A DNA stretch of 64,000 nucleotides from Hymenobacter sp. DG25B (GCF_000801315.1 NZ_CP010054.1:3100001-3164000), one strand, 5' to 3'; counted from the first letter of the stretch, positions 43,922 to 55,206 are shown. A program made the numbers and translations. Notes: generated from the letters alone by a model not told the origin.

Positions 43922-45277
43922 TTACATCCGCTCCCGCACCTGAGCCAGCACCTTCTGCATCTCCTGGCGGATGGCGCTGGATTCCTGCACGTGGTTGTTA
44001 TTCATGAAGCTGAAGGCCAGTAAGCGGCCTTTTTTGGTGCGCAGGTAGCCGGCCAGGTTGTGCGTGTTGGAAAGGGTGCCGGTTTTGCCCCACACCCAGG
44101 GGCCGCGCTGGTCGTGGTAGAGGCGGCGGAGCGTGCCGTGCCCGCCTCCGGCGGCCAGCAGGCTGAGCAGGCGCTGCTCGGGCACTTCCTGGTGCAGCTT
44201 CAGCAGCAGCACGGTCATGTCCCGGGGGGTGATGAGGTTCTGGCGGGAGAGGCCGGAGCCGTCTACCCACACGGGTGCATCGGGCAAATCATGCAGGTAC
44301 CGCTGTTTCATGGTGCGAATGGTGCGGGCCGTATTCAGGGAATCGGGGCCCAGGCGGCTGGAGCACATCAGTAGCAGCTGCTCGGCCAGGAAGTTGTCGC
44401 TCACCTGAATCATGCGCCGGTACAAGGAATCGACGGGCAGGCCGGCCAGGGTGTGCACCTGCTCCTGTGCCCGCGCCTGCCACGGCGCGGGCAGGATAGG
44501 CCGGTGCAGGGTATCCTGCAGCAACGACATCAGCAGAGCCGGGCTGGTGCGGAAAGGGGTTTCATCCACCCAATTTTTCTGGATGGGCATCACGAAGAAC
44601 TTATTTTCCAGCACCGCCCGTCGCACATGGTCGGAACGGTTGAGGTAGCCCGAGGGGGCGGGCTCAATGCTGGCCGTGAATACCTGCGGCAGCACCAGGG
44701 GCTGGGCTTTACCGGCGCGGGCGTAGAAGCGCACGGTGTGGCCATAGATGGGAAATGGGCCGCGCTCCGGCTGGTAATAGTAGTTGTAGTCGTCCCAGCT
44801 CCAGCCGGGTCCGAAGGGCTCAACGCAGGGAATTTGGGCGTAGAACAGCTTTTCGGGGCGGCGCTGCAGGAACTGAAAAGCGGCCCGGGAAGGCACGTCG
44901 CCGTGCAGCAGGGTAGGGTCGCCGGTGCCCCAGAAGATGAGGGAATCCTGGCGCACCACGTAGCGCAGGCTGGGCAGGGAGTCACCCAGCAGATGCAGGC
45001 CGGCGTACAAACTGAACAGCTTCATGGTACTGGCCGGCACAAAGTATTCTTCGTCGCGGTAGCTGAACAGCCGCTCCCCCGTGGCGGCATCGGTAATACT
45101 AAGGCCTACATGGTGCTGCCGGAGGACCGGCGAGTGTGCCACCAGCTTATACAGCCAATGGGGGCCGTTCTTACCGAATAAAGCCAGTTCGGCCGCCTCC
45201 TCTTCATCATTGGCCGCAGCCTGAAAAGCTACACCAAAGCCCAGCAGAAGTAGCAGGAAGTAAAGTTTGCGGTGCAT
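43922..45277 (-). CDS. dacB: D-alanyl-D-alanine carboxypeptidase/endopeptidase (PBP4, S13)
   Basis: 451 aa with a signal peptide (YFLLLLLGFGVAFQAAA). It is a class C penicillin-binding protein that trims or cuts peptidoglycan cross-links in the periplasm. The active-site Ser83 and Lys86 lie in PASTMKLF, the SxN motif in QVSDNFLAEQLL and the KTG box in WGKTGTLSNTHNLAGYL. The typical insert between the first two motifs is present. It converges with the AT-rich gene and is divergent from pyrG across an AT-rich gap. Confidence 0.92.
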   Translation of the reverse strand: MHRKLYFLLLLLGFGVAFQAAANDEEEAAELALFGKNGPHWLYKLVAHSPVLRQHHVGLSITDAATGERLFSYRDEEYFVPASTMKLFSLYAGLHLLGDSLPSLRYVVRQDSLIFWGTGDPTLLHGDVPSRAAFQFLQRRPEKLFYAQIPCVEPFGPGWSWDDYNYYYQPERGPFPIYGHTVRFYARAGKAQPLVLPQVFTASIEPAPSGYLNRSDHVRRAVLENKFFVMPIQKNWVDETPFRTSPALLMSLLQDTLHRPILPAPWQARAQEQVHTLAGLPVDSLYRRMIQVSDNFLAEQLLLMCSSRLGPDSLNTARTIRTMKQRYLHDLPDAPVWVDGSGLSRQNLITPRDMTVLLLKLHQEVPEQRLLSLLAAGGGHGTLRRLYHDQRGPWVWGKTGTLSNTHNLAGYLRTKKGRLLAFSFMNNNHVQESSAIRQEMQKVLAQVRERM

Positions 45278-45338
45278 AGGCTATTTGCGCCTGCAATTTT
45301 GCTTTCAGCGCTGATTACGTAAGAGGTAACAGCACCTA

Positions 45339-45357
45339 ATTAAAGCATTACTTTAAT
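45339..45357. repeat. Small palindrome, possible operator
   Basis: ATTAAAG and CTTTAAT pair across a 5-nt loop, between the divergent dacB and pyrG genes, about 60 nt from the dacB start. It could be a regulator site or a weak hairpin; nothing decides between them. Confidence 0.3.
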
Positions 45358-45491
45358 GCAATGTCAAGCATCAATTTCACAATACTACTGCTTACTTCTG
45401 TTAATCAGATACTTAAGCAATAAAATATTTTTACACTTGTACTTCTTAATTTATTTTCAAGGTGTTTGATGGGGTGTGACAGGCCTTTTAA

Positions 45492-47306
<1,815 letters not shown>

Positions 47307-47320
47307 GCGCTGGAGGCCGT

Positions 47321-47474
47321 GCCATGGCGAGCCCCGCGAAGCCATCCGTCCTCTGAAACGTATAAAACCCTGAGATGTGAAAAGCCCTTGACGTACTGCA
47401 CGTCAAGGGCTTTCTGGTAAAAGAGCGTTGGTCACATATGAGAGGACGGATGGCTTCGCGGGGCTCGCCATGAC
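47321..47474. repeat. REPIN-like nested inverted repeat D
   Basis: Perfect 32-nt outer arms (47323-47354 and 47441-47472) enclose an inner 14-bp hairpin, AAAGCCCTTGACGT at 47381-47394 pairing with 47400-47413. Outer arms read GTC-ATGGC-GAG...-GCCAT-CCGTCC. The inner hairpin core is the same as in element E at 59.6 kb. It starts 14 nt after the pyrG stop and may also terminate that transcript. Confidence 0.9.
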
Positions 47475-47620
47475 CCACCTCCGGACAACGGACAACTGGC
47501 TTCTGATATATCACAACTGAATATTCACGGAGAACTGCGACCTTTGTGCCCGCATTGCCTGGCATTTGTTGGGCGGCTTTTCCTGCTGCAACTCTTTTTT
47601 TGCCCTCACCTCTTCCTCTA

Positions 47621-49444
47621 ATGGATAGAAATCAAGCAACCGGCCTGTTTTTAATTTCGGCCATGCTCCTCGCCTACCTGTTTTTCTTCCGGCCCACGCC
47701 GAAGGAGCCAGTTGCCGAAAAAGCCGTTACCACTGCCTCGGCCAAAGTAGTGGCCGATAGCACGGTAAGCGCCCCGCTGGATTCGGCCACGGCCGTGCGC
47801 ACGCTGGGTGCCTTTGCTACCGCCGCGCAAGGCACTGCCCAGCAGGTAGAGTTGAAGAACGACCGTCTGGCTATGTCTTTCTCTACGAAAGGCGGCCGGA
47901 TTGAAGCCGTTCGACTGAATGAGTACAAGACCTTCTTCGGGCAGCCGCTGTTCCTGTTTGATAAGCAGAGCGCCCAGATGGACCTGAGCCTGCGCACCAA
48001 CGACGGGCGCACGGTGAAGTTCTCGGACCTGTATTTCCAGCCCACGCAGGTGCAGCCCGTTACGGTAGACAACAAAAAAGGCCAGCAGCTCGCTTTCACG
48101 GCCAGTGTGGCCGGTGGCACTATCCAGCAGCTTTATACCCTGTTCGATAACAGCTATGAAGTAGGCTACGACCTGCGCCTGAATGGCCTGAACACGGTGG
48201 TAGCGCAGCAGCCGCTCACGTTCACCTTCGTGGACCACGTGCGCCAGACCGAGCAGGACAAGCAGCAGAACCGCAACCACTCCACTATCAACCACTACCT
48301 GGCCAACGACGACCACGGCGCCCTGGCCGAGGCCAGCGAGAAGCCCGAGGAGCTGGTGGTGAACGAGCCCCTGAAATGGGCCGCCCACAAGCACGACTTC
48401 TTCGTGGCCGGTATTATTGCCAACTCCACCTTCGCCACCGGTAAGTTTGTGTCGAATGTGAACCTGGCCGATTCCACCTTCATCAAAACCCTCAGCACTA
48501 CGCTTACCATTCCCGCCGCCGATGTGCAGCAGGGCAAGGCGCAGATGCGGTTCTTCTTCGGTCCTAACTCCTTCAGCCTGCTGAAGGACGTAGCGCCCGG
48601 CTTCGACCGGAACGTGTACCTGGGCTGGGGCCTGTTCCGCTGGGTAAACCGCTTTGTGGTGCTGCCCGTGTTCCACGTGCTGGAGCAGTTCATCAGCTCC
48701 TACGGTATCATCATTGCCATTCTGGTAGTACTGATTAAGCTGGTAACCTGGCCTTTGACTTACAAAACTTACGTGTCGCAGGCGCGCATGAAGGTGCTGA
48801 AGCCGGAGATTGACCAGATCAAGGAAAAGTACGCCGATGATCAGGTAAAGCAGCAGTCGGAAACGATGAAGCTGTATCAGAGTATGGGCGTTTCGCCGCT
48901 CAGTGGCTGCGTGCCCATGCTGCTGACGATTCCGATTCTGTTTGCCATGTTCCAGTTCTTCCCCAACGCCATTGAGCTGCGCCAGCAGCCCTTCCTGTGG
49001 GCCAAGGACCTGAGCACCTACGACGTGTTCATTAAGCTTCCCTTCTACGTGAAATGGTACGGCGACCATGTGAGCATGTTTACCCTGCTGATGACCCTTT
49101 CCACGCTGCTGATGACCTGGCAGAGTAACCAGATGAACACGGCCATGCAGGGCCCCATGAAAATGTACAGCTACCTGATGCCGGTTATTTTCATGTTCGT
49201 GCTGAACAGCTTCTCGGCCGGTCTTACCTGGTACTACTTCATGTCGAACATCGTCACCTTCGCGCAGCAGGCCATTACCCGCCGCTTTGTAGACGACTCC
49301 AAGATTCGGCAGCAGTTGGAGGCTAACAAGGTGAAAAACAAAGACAAAAAGCCCAGCGGCTTCCAGGCCCGCCTGGCCGAGGCCATGAAGGCCACGCAGG
49401 AGCGTGAGTCGGATGCCCGCAAGGAAGGCAAGAAGAAAAAGTAA
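47621..49444 (+). CDS. yidC: Membrane protein insertase YidC
   Basis: 607 aa. The N-terminal transmembrane helix (ATGLFLISAMLLAYLFFF) is followed by a large periplasmic beta domain (about residues 60-350). The conserved insertase domain with five helices follows: ISSYGIIIAILVVLIKLVTW, then MLLTIPILFAMFQFFPNAIEL and LTWYYFMSNIVTF. The tail is Lys-rich (EGKKKK), as in Bacteroidota YidC. It inserts inner-membrane proteins, alone or with Sec. The start ATG at 47621 (MDRNQATG) is the family start. A perfect hairpin terminator follows. Confidence 0.95.
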   Translation: MDRNQATGLFLISAMLLAYLFFFRPTPKEPVAEKAVTTASAKVVADSTVSAPLDSATAVRTLGAFATAAQGTAQQVELKNDRLAMSFSTKGGRIEAVRLNEYKTFFGQPLFLFDKQSAQMDLSLRTNDGRTVKFSDLYFQPTQVQPVTVDNKKGQQLAFTASVAGGTIQQLYTLFDNSYEVGYDLRLNGLNTVVAQQPLTFTFVDHVRQTEQDKQQNRNHSTINHYLANDDHGALAEASEKPEELVVNEPLKWAAHKHDFFVAGIIANSTFATGKFVSNVNLADSTFIKTLSTTLTIPAADVQQGKAQMRFFFGPNSFSLLKDVAPGFDRNVYLGWGLFRWVNRFVVLPVFHVLEQFISSYGIIIAILVVLIKLVTWPLTYKTYVSQARMKVLKPEIDQIKEKYADDQVKQQSETMKLYQSMGVSPLSGCVPMLLTIPILFAMFQFFPNAIELRQQPFLWAKDLSTYDVFIKLPFYVKWYGDHVSMFTLLMTLSTLLMTWQSNQMNTAMQGPMKMYSYLMPVIFMFVLNSFSAGLTWYYFMSNIVTFAQQAITRRFVDDSKIRQQLEANKVKNKDKKPSGFQARLAEAMKATQERESDARKEGKKKK

Positions 49445-49465
49445 CGTCGGCGCTTCCCGCTAAGT

Positions 49466-49501
49466 AAAATGCCTTTCCGCCGATGCGCGGAAAGGCATTT
49501 T
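49466..49501 (+). terminator. Hairpin terminator after yidC
   Basis: Perfect 15-bp stem (49466-49480 with 49487-49501), a 6-nt loop and a following T-run. Confidence 0.85.
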
Positions 49502-49558
49502 TATTTTCTGCTCCTTGTTACGGCAGCAGCGTACCTTCTCACCCTTGCCCCACCTGCC

Positions 49559-50116
49559 ATGCGTTTACTTTTCGGTTTTCTGTTGCTGATGGGCTTTTCC
49601 TTCCCGCCCGCCCGTGCGCAGCAGGGCTCCACCAACAAGCCCATCCGCTATACCCCGCCCAAGACCAAACCGGCGGTATCGGCTCCCCAGGTTTTGCTGG
49701 ATACTCCGGTGGTTGCCCCCAAAACCCAGGCCAGTGCAAAGCTGCCGGTACTGATTTTCGAGAAAACACCCTGCTTTGGCCGCTGCCCGGCCTACAAAGC
49801 CACCGTTTACCGCAACGGCCACCTGAGCTACGAAGGTTTGAGCAACGTGCCGCTGCTGGGCCAACATGAGCTGCAGTTGCCCGCTGCTACCGTAAATCAT
49901 ATCCTGAAAGAAGCCCAACGCATCGGCTTTGCCCGGCTGCAGGGCGTGTATTCCCAAAACACCTCCGACCTACCCTCCACCTACCTTTCCATCCTTCAGC
50001 CCGACTGTAACCTAAAGGAAGTGCGCGTAGAAGAAGGCGCCCCGGAAGAGCTGAATAAGCTGCTGCTGTACGTTCACGAGCAGATTATGAAAGTAGCCCT
50101 GCCGCCAACTAAGTAG
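49559..50116 (+). CDS. DUF6438 domain-containing exported protein
   Basis: 185 aa. I chose the ATG at 49559 (MRLLFGFLLLMGFSFPPA, signal peptide); the longer frame begins inside the yidC terminator hairpin. After a Pro/Lys/Thr linker the DUF6438 motif appears as FEKTPCFGRCPAYKATVYRN with GHLSYEG, where the two Cys are diagnostic. The family is of unknown function and common in Bacteroidota. REPIN-like element C follows its stop. Confidence 0.75.
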   Translation: MRLLFGFLLLMGFSFPPARAQQGSTNKPIRYTPPKTKPAVSAPQVLLDTPVVAPKTQASAKLPVLIFEKTPCFGRCPAYKATVYRNGHLSYEGLSNVPLLGQHELQLPAATVNHILKEAQRIGFARLQGVYSQNTSDLPSTYLSILQPDCNLKEVRVEEGAPEELNKLLLYVHEQIMKVALPPTK

Positions 50117-50139
50117 GGGTGTAGTGTAATAATAAAGAA

Positions 50140-50281
50140 CGTCATGTCGAGCGAAGTCGAGACATCTCGCGTGCTGACGTTGCAATAGTATTGTCATGCT
50201 GAGCCTGTCGAAGCATCTCTACCGCTTCGTTGCAGTGGTATACCACACTAGCGAGATGTCTCGACTGCGCTCGACATGACG
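50140..50281. repeat. REPIN-like inverted repeat C with an internal solo arm
   Basis: 31-nt arms at 50140-50170 and 50251-50281 match with one difference and read GTC-ATGTC-GAG...-GACAT-CTC. Between them at 50193-50219 lies a single, unpaired arm of a second subtype, GTC-ATGCT-GAG...-AGCAT-CTC. It occupies most of the gap between the DUF6438 and peptide-binding genes. Confidence 0.85.
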
Positions 50282-50323
50282 GGCTTCATGAAGCTCGACA
50301 TTACTTTCCCCTTGTAAGTCCTT

Positions 50324-51991
50324 CTACTCTTTCCGCACCCGTTCCAGTACCAGCTGGTTCATGGGGTTAGGCATGAGGCCGCGCACGTTGTTCTGGGTAA
50401 GGCGCACCACTTCGTCGTAATACAGGGTAATGACGGGGCATTCTTCCACGATGATGCGGTCCATCTGCCGGTAGAGGTCGTAGCGCTTGTTGAGGTCCTG
50501 CTCCAGCTTGGCCTGCTCGTAGAGCTTGTCGTAGGTGGCGTTTTTGAAGTGCGTTTTGTTGGGGCCGGCCGGGGAGAAGTTTTTGCTGTAGAACAGGGCC
50601 AGGTAGTTTTCCGCGTCGGGGTAGTCGCCCAGCCAGGACTTGGTAAAAAAGGCGGCGCGCCCATTGTCCACCATTTCCTGCTGCGCGGCCGATTGATTGA
50701 CATCGATTTCGACCTGCACGCCCACATCGGCCCAGTTCTTCTGCAGGTATTCGCACACTTCTTTGCGCTCGGCCACGGTAGTCAGGCGCAGGCGCAGCGG
50801 CTTGCCGGGACCAAAACCGGCGTCCCGCAGCAGCTCCCGGGCTTTTTCCGGCTGATAGGTATAACCGGGCACCAGCTTTTGGCTGAAGGAGGGCAGCGAG
50901 GCCGGCACAAAGCCGGAGGTGCCGGGCACCCCCACATTATTCAGAAAATAAGCCAGCAGCTCCGGGCGGTTAATAGCGTAGCTCAGGGCCTGACGCACGC
51001 GCTTGTCGCGCAAGGCCGGGTTGGCGGCCTCCCCGCGCAGGTTGGTGGGGTCCTGCTGCAGGCCGAGGTATTCCGTGTTGAGGTAAGGCACTTTCTGCAG
51101 CTGAAATTTGCCTTTGAAGTCCTCACGCACGGTGCCATCGGGGTGCATAATCAGGTCCCGGGAGCCGGCCCGGATGCCGCTCAGGAAATCCAGGCGGCCC
51201 TGCATAAAGGTCAGGAACTCGGTTTTGCGGTCCTGGATAAAGCTGATCTGTACGGCATCTAGGTAGGGCAGCTGCTTACCCTGGGCATCCTTTTTCCAGT
51301 AGCGGGGGTTGCGGTGGTACACAATGGCATTGCCTTCATCCCACTCCTTAAATACAAAAGGCCCGGTGCCTACCGGGTGCTCCCGAAAATCCTTACCGTA
51401 ACGCTGCACCGCCTCCCGGGGCACTACATAAGCGTAGGGCATGGTCAGGATCCCCAGAAAGGGAATAAAGGGCTCCTGCAGGTGAATGCGCAGGGTGGAG
51501 TCGTTCACGGCTACAAAGCAGGTATCGGATGGTTCGCCCTGGGCATTTTCCAGCACCTTACCCCGGAAAATCCAGCCGCCGGGGCTGGCGGTGGGGGCAT
51601 CCAGCAGGCGGCGGAAGCTGTACACGAAGTCCTGGGCCGTTACCCGGCGGCCTTTGCCGTTGGTAAACACATCAGAATCGTGAAAAAACACATTGGGGCG
51701 CAGCGTGAAGGTATATTGGCGACCGTTGGGCGAGATGCTGTAGCGGCGGGCAATAGAGGGGCCCGGCTTTAGCTGCTCATCCAGCTCTACCAGCCCATTG
51801 TAGAGCTGCGTGGTGGCCCAAATATTGGCCTGGTTGCGGGCAAAGGCGGGGTCCAGGGAGGTAAGCGCCTCGGGCTGGTTGTAGCGGAATACGCGTCGGG
51901 CATCGGTGGCTTGCTCGCTGCCGCCGCAGCCCGCCAGGGCAGGAACGAGCAGAAAGACCATCCGGGAAAAGCAACGCGAAAACGGAATCAT
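50324..51991 (-). CDS. Peptide ABC transporter substrate-binding lipoprotein (SBP family 5)
   Basis: 555 aa, DppA/OppA-like. The N-terminus MVFLLVPALAGC is a lipobox signal, Cys near 22. The family-5 fold is seen as EALTSLDPAFARNQANIW, TTQLYNGLVELD, VTAQDFVYSFRRLLDAPTAS, YAINRPELLAYFLN and the later VYLQKN-like EYLQKNWADVGVQVEID. It binds oligopeptides or similar substrates outside the membrane. No permease or ATPase genes are adjacent, so it is an orphan here. The minus-strand gap upstream also holds a plus-strand TATATTTG at 52010. Confidence 0.88.
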   Translation of the reverse strand: MIPFSRCFSRMVFLLVPALAGCGGSEQATDARRVFRYNQPEALTSLDPAFARNQANIWATTQLYNGLVELDEQLKPGPSIARRYSISPNGRQYTFTLRPNVFFHDSDVFTNGKGRRVTAQDFVYSFRRLLDAPTASPGGWIFRGKVLENAQGEPSDTCFVAVNDSTLRIHLQEPFIPFLGILTMPYAYVVPREAVQRYGKDFREHPVGTGPFVFKEWDEGNAIVYHRNPRYWKKDAQGKQLPYLDAVQISFIQDRKTEFLTFMQGRLDFLSGIRAGSRDLIMHPDGTVREDFKGKFQLQKVPYLNTEYLGLQQDPTNLRGEAANPALRDKRVRQALSYAINRPELLAYFLNNVGVPGTSGFVPASLPSFSQKLVPGYTYQPEKARELLRDAGFGPGKPLRLRLTTVAERKEVCEYLQKNWADVGVQVEIDVNQSAAQQEMVDNGRAAFFTKSWLGDYPDAENYLALFYSKNFSPAGPNKTHFKNATYDKLYEQAKLEQDLNKRYDLYRQMDRIIVEECPVITLYYDEVVRLTQNNVRGLMPNPMNQLVLERVRKE

Positions 51992-52009
51992 GGGAAAGGC
52001 GAAAGCGTG

Positions 52010-52017
52010 TATATTTG
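52010..52017 (+). promoter_or_regulatory. TAnnTTTG match upstream of parA
   Basis: TATATTTG matches exactly but lies 228 nt before the parA ATG, so either the leader is long or the match is by chance. Confidence 0.25.
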
Positions 52018-52245
52018 TGCAAGTGTAAGGGTTCAGGGGTTAGCCATTGTGTTTTGGCCAGCAGCTTTTCTCCGTTGGCCCACCGCACTTGCCTCTCCTG
52101 CCTGAGGAGAATCTGTGCTGCGGCGCCTTGGTGAAACCCTTATTTTGTCATAAACTAGCAGTTGGCTGATGCCTCTGGTTATCGGCTTTCTTTGCGACAT
52201 CCTCTTACCAAACAGCTGGCAGCCAACGGCTAATAGTGCAAGCAA

Positions 52246-53052
52246 ATGGGAAAAATTATTGCGGTAGCCAATCAGAAAGGCGGGGTGGGCAAAACCACCT
52301 CCTCGATTAACCTCGCGGCCTCGCTGGCGGCGCTGGAATATCGCACCTTGCTGGTAGACGCCGACCCTCAGGCTAACGCCACCTCTGGCGTCGGCTTCGA
52401 CCCCAAAGACATTCAGAACAGCATTTACGAGTGCATGGTGGATGGCATTAATGCCCAGGATATTATCCTGACCACCCACGTACTGCCCCACCTCGACCTG
52501 ATGCCCTCCCACATTGATTTGGTAGGCGCTGAGGTGGAGATGATTAACCTGCCTAACCGCGAAGAGCGGATGAAGGAAGCCCTGCGCCCCCTGGCCGATC
52601 AGTACGACTTCATCATCATTGACTGCTCGCCTTCCCTGGGTCTGATTACGGTGAATGCCCTCACGGCTGCCCACTCGGTTATCATTCCGGTGCAGTGCGA
52701 ATACTTTGCCTTGGAAGGCCTGGGCAAGCTGCTGAATACCATCAAAATTATTCAGAGCCGCCTGAACACGGAGCTGGAAATTGAAGGCATTCTGCTGACC
52801 ATGTACGATGTGCGCCTGCGCCTGAGCAACCAGGTAGTGGAGGAAGTAAAGTTGCACTTCCAGCAGTTGGTGTTCGATACTATCATTCCGCGTAACGTAA
52901 AGTTGTCGGAGTCGCCGAGCTTTGGCATTCCCGTTATTCTGCACGATGCGGAAAGCAAAGGCTCCATCAGCTACCTGAATCTGGCCCGCGAAATTGTGGA
53001 GAAGAATGCGGTAGATGCCACCCCGGAAGCCGCCGAAGACAGTGCGGCCTAA
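52246..53052 (+). CDS. parA: Chromosome partitioning ATPase ParA
   Basis: 268 aa. Walker-type deviant P-loop KGGVGKTT at residues 11-18, [34 protein letters not shown] and [19 protein letters not shown] are the ParA/Soj signatures. It drives origin segregation with ParB bound to parS. parB lies 2.2 kb downstream, not adjacent: a secreted-protein gene and two terminators intervene. It has its own hairpin terminator at 53071-53098. Confidence 0.95.
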   Translation: MGKIIAVANQKGGVGKTTSSINLAASLAALEYRTLLVDADPQANATSGVGFDPKDIQNSIYECMVDGINAQDIILTTHVLPHLDLMPSHIDLVGAEVEMINLPNREERMKEALRPLADQYDFIIIDCSPSLGLITVNALTAAHSVIIPVQCEYFALEGLGKLLNTIKIIQSRLNTELEIEGILLTMYDVRLRLSNQVVEEVKLHFQQLVFDTIIPRNVKLSESPSFGIPVILHDAESKGSISYLNLAREIVEKNAVDATPEAAEDSAA

Positions 53053-53070
53053 GCCATAGCAGTTAAAAGA

Positions 53071-53098
53071 AAAGCCCTTACTTGTTGAGGGCTTTTTT
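53071..53098 (+). terminator. Hairpin terminator after parA
   Basis: 8-bp stem (AAAGCCCT at 53071-53078 with AGGGCTTT at 53088-53095) followed by a T-run. It cuts parA off from the next gene. Confidence 0.8.
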
Positions 53099-53304
53099 TA
53101 TGCCTTATCTCGGCAGCACAAATTCACCGAATTTTTATCCACCTAAAAACCGGCCTTGCAGCTTCCTAAACCGGTTTTTCCAAAACACCCTACGGGGTAA
53201 GTACAAATTTTACACCTCCCCGATTGGCGCGGCAAACGCAGAAGGTGTAAATTCATGGCTTCTTTTGGTGTATAATCGGTAACAACACCCAAATTTCGTT
53301 TCCT
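53099..53304. other. Non-coding gap between parA and the PA14 gene
   Basis: 206 nt. An imperfect inverted repeat ATTTTACACC...GGTGTAAATT lies near 53207-53256. No parS-like site and no clear promoter are seen. Confidence 0.3.
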
Positions 53305-55047
53305 GTGCAGTATCCGTTGTTTTATTCCCTGCTGGCTGGCCTGGTCCTGACTGGCGCTACGCCCGGCCGCACCCACGCCTGGGCTGGTCCCACCAGTAAC
53401 TCTTCCGTTTCAGCCCGCCCCACCACCGTGGTGGTTGAGAACGGGCTTACGGCCAGCTACTACCCAAATGGTACTTTTGCCGGAGCGCCCGTTCTGCGCC
53501 GCGTTGATGCCTCCGTAGATTTTAACTGGGGCCTGGGCGCTCCATCTAAAGACTTACCTACGGATTACTTCTCGGTTCGCTGGGAGGGTTTGCTGGTGGC
53601 TCCCACCACTGGCACCTACCGCTTTCAGGTGCCCACCAACGACGAAATCCGGCTGTGGGTAAATGGCAAAAAGGTGCTGGACACCTGGGACGGCCGCCGC
53701 GAGGACAACTCCAACGCCTTTGTGCAGCTGGCTGCCAATGAGAAAACCAGCATTAAGCTGGAGTATGTAGATGCTGATGGCGAAGCCCATCTGCAGCTGC
53801 AATGGCTGGCGCCTGGCAAGGGCCTGCAGATTATTCCCATGGAGAATCTTTATCCATTGGGCTCCAGTATTATCCCCGCCCCGGCCACTGCTCCGGTTGT
53901 TGCCGCAGCCGTGGTGAAGCCGGCACCGGCTCCGGCTCCGGTTACGCCCACTCCGGTCACACCGGCTCCAAAAGTCGCCCCTGCTCAACCGGTAGCGCCT
54001 AAACCCGTTGCTGCGGCTCCTGCCCCGGCACCAGTAGTAGCAAAACCTGCCGCGCCAGCGCCCAAACCGGCGGCCGTACCAGTCGCGGCCCCTAAACCAG
54101 CCCCGAAAGAGAAGGCTGTGGCAGCGGCTCCGGCTGAGCCAAGTAAAAAAGCGGCTAAGCCAGAAAAGGTGGTTACAAAACCAAAGCCTCCGGTAGCTGC
54201 CGCTACGCCCAAGCCCACTCCGGCGGCGCCAAAGCCAGCAACCCCTAAAGCACCTGCCCGGGTAGAGCCCGCCGTATACATTATTACGTCGCGCGCCACT
54301 GGCCGGCCCTTGGAGGTACAGGACCCCAGCCGCCCCAATATGCGGGCTTACCAGACCGTGCCCTCGGGCGGCACGGCAGCCACACCTCAAAATGAAACGA
54401 CGCATTGGCGCATTGAGCAGCAGAATGATGGATTCTACCGCCTGATGGTGCCCGGCAACAACCGCGTGCTGGAAGTACTGGGGAGCTCAACCTCCAATGG
54501 CGCCGCCCTGAACCTGTGGCCCTATTACAGCGGCAACAACCAGCAGTGGAACATTGAGCTGACGGAAGACGGCTACTATAAAATTGTAGCCAAGCACAGC
54601 AAAAAAGCCCTTACCGCCCGCGACTCTACCGATACGGGCATTGTACAGTGGCGCTTTAAGGATAATGAAACCCAGGACTGGAAGCTGACCAAAGTGGTAC
54701 CTAACCAAAACCGGGAGCTGCTGCAGGCCGCTGTAGAGCGGCCCGGCATTGGCGCGAACCGTATGAGCCTGTATCCCAACCCCAGCAACGGAGTGGTGCA
54801 GCTGACGTATCGTTTGCCGGAAGAACTGCCCGTGGGCTGGGTGCTGTATAACCAGAATGGCGCCGTGGTACGTGTATCGGACTACCGCCGCCGCACGGTG
54901 GGCATCCAGCTTCAGACGCTGGAATTCACCGACCTCCCCCCCGGCGACTACTACCTGCACCTCACGGTAGGCACTACCACTACCCGCCATTCGCTGAAGC
55001 TGCGCAAGCCCAGCGCAACAACTCCGGAGGCCAGCGCGGGCGAATAG
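53305..55047 (+). CDS. Secreted PA14 / low-complexity linker / ricin-type lectin / T9SS type A sorting domain protein
   Basis: 580 aa, GTG start with a signal peptide (YPLFYSLLAGLVLTGATP, cleaved near THAWA). A PA14 domain spans about 45-185 (LTASYYPNGTFAG, FSVRWEGLLVAPTTGTYRF, RLWVNGKKVLDTW). Residues about 190-330 are a Pro/Ala/Lys repeat linker. A ricin-like beta-trefoil follows at about 330-470 (VYIITSRATGRPLEV, WNIELTEDGYYKI). The T9SS type A domain ends the chain (MSLYPNPSNGVVQLTYRL, LPPGDYYLHLT). It should be exported through T9SS and bind glycans. Its position between parA and parB is unusual; a hairpin terminator follows. Confidence 0.88.
   Translation: MQYPLFYSLLAGLVLTGATPGRTHAWAGPTSNSSVSARPTTVVVENGLTASYYPNGTFAGAPVLRRVDASVDFNWGLGAPSKDLPTDYFSVRWEGLLVAPTTGTYRFQVPTNDEIRLWVNGKKVLDTWDGRREDNSNAFVQLAANEKTSIKLEYVDADGEAHLQLQWLAPGKGLQIIPMENLYPLGSSIIPAPATAPVVAAAVVKPAPAPAPVTPTPVTPAPKVAPAQPVAPKPVAAAPAPAPVVAKPAAPAPKPAAVPVAAPKPAPKEKAVAAAPAEPSKKAAKPEKVVTKPKPPVAAATPKPTPAAPKPATPKAPARVEPAVYIITSRATGRPLEVQDPSRPNMRAYQTVPSGGTAATPQNETTHWRIEQQNDGFYRLMVPGNNRVLEVLGSSTSNGAALNLWPYYSGNNQQWNIELTEDGYYKIVAKHSKKALTARDSTDTGIVQWRFKDNETQDWKLTKVVPNQNRELLQAAVERPGIGANRMSLYPNPSNGVVQLTYRLPEELPVGWVLYNQNGAVVRVSDYRRRTVGIQLQTLEFTDLPPGDYYLHLTVGTTTTRHSLKLRKPSATTPEASAGE
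53876..54275 (+). repeat. Low-complexity Pro/Ala/Lys-coding repeats
   Basis: About 400 nt encoding repeated Pro-Ala, Ala-Pro-Lys and Pro-Lys-Pro units in the linker of the PA14/ricin protein. The repeats could expand or shrink by slippage. Confidence 0.7.
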
Positions 55048-55076
55048 TCCGCTCCTCTGCCTGAGAATTTCCTTCC

Positions 55077-55107
55077 GGCCAGCGTTATCGATAAGATAAC
55101 GCTGGCC
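55077..55107 (+). terminator. Hairpin terminator after the PA14/ricin gene
   Basis: Perfect 13-bp stem (GGCCAGCGTTATC at 55077-55089 with 55095-55107), a 5-nt loop, then GTTTTTTATT. Confidence 0.9.
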
Positions 55108-55198
55108 GTTTTTTATTGAAGAGCAGGCTGTTCCGGGAGTCTGCTGGCCCAGGATTCCGCTCGCCAACAAAATTTCCCATCCTTCCCCGGCGTTTGTG

Positions 55199-55206
55199 TA
55201 TTTTTG
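55199..55206 (+). promoter_or_regulatory. -7 element of parB
   Basis: TATTTTTG, an exact TAnnTTTG match, lies 43 nt before the parB ATG at 55250. With the terminator at 55077 this gives parB its own promoter. Confidence 0.5.

Noticed and set aside
48669..48684. Second parS-like half site TGTTCCACGTG
   Set aside because: Again only a half match, within yidC codons; no full parS palindrome was found in the window.
47651..49069. Long minus-strand open frame opposite yidC
   Set aside because: Shadow of yidC; its His/Gln/Val-rich translation has no domain features.
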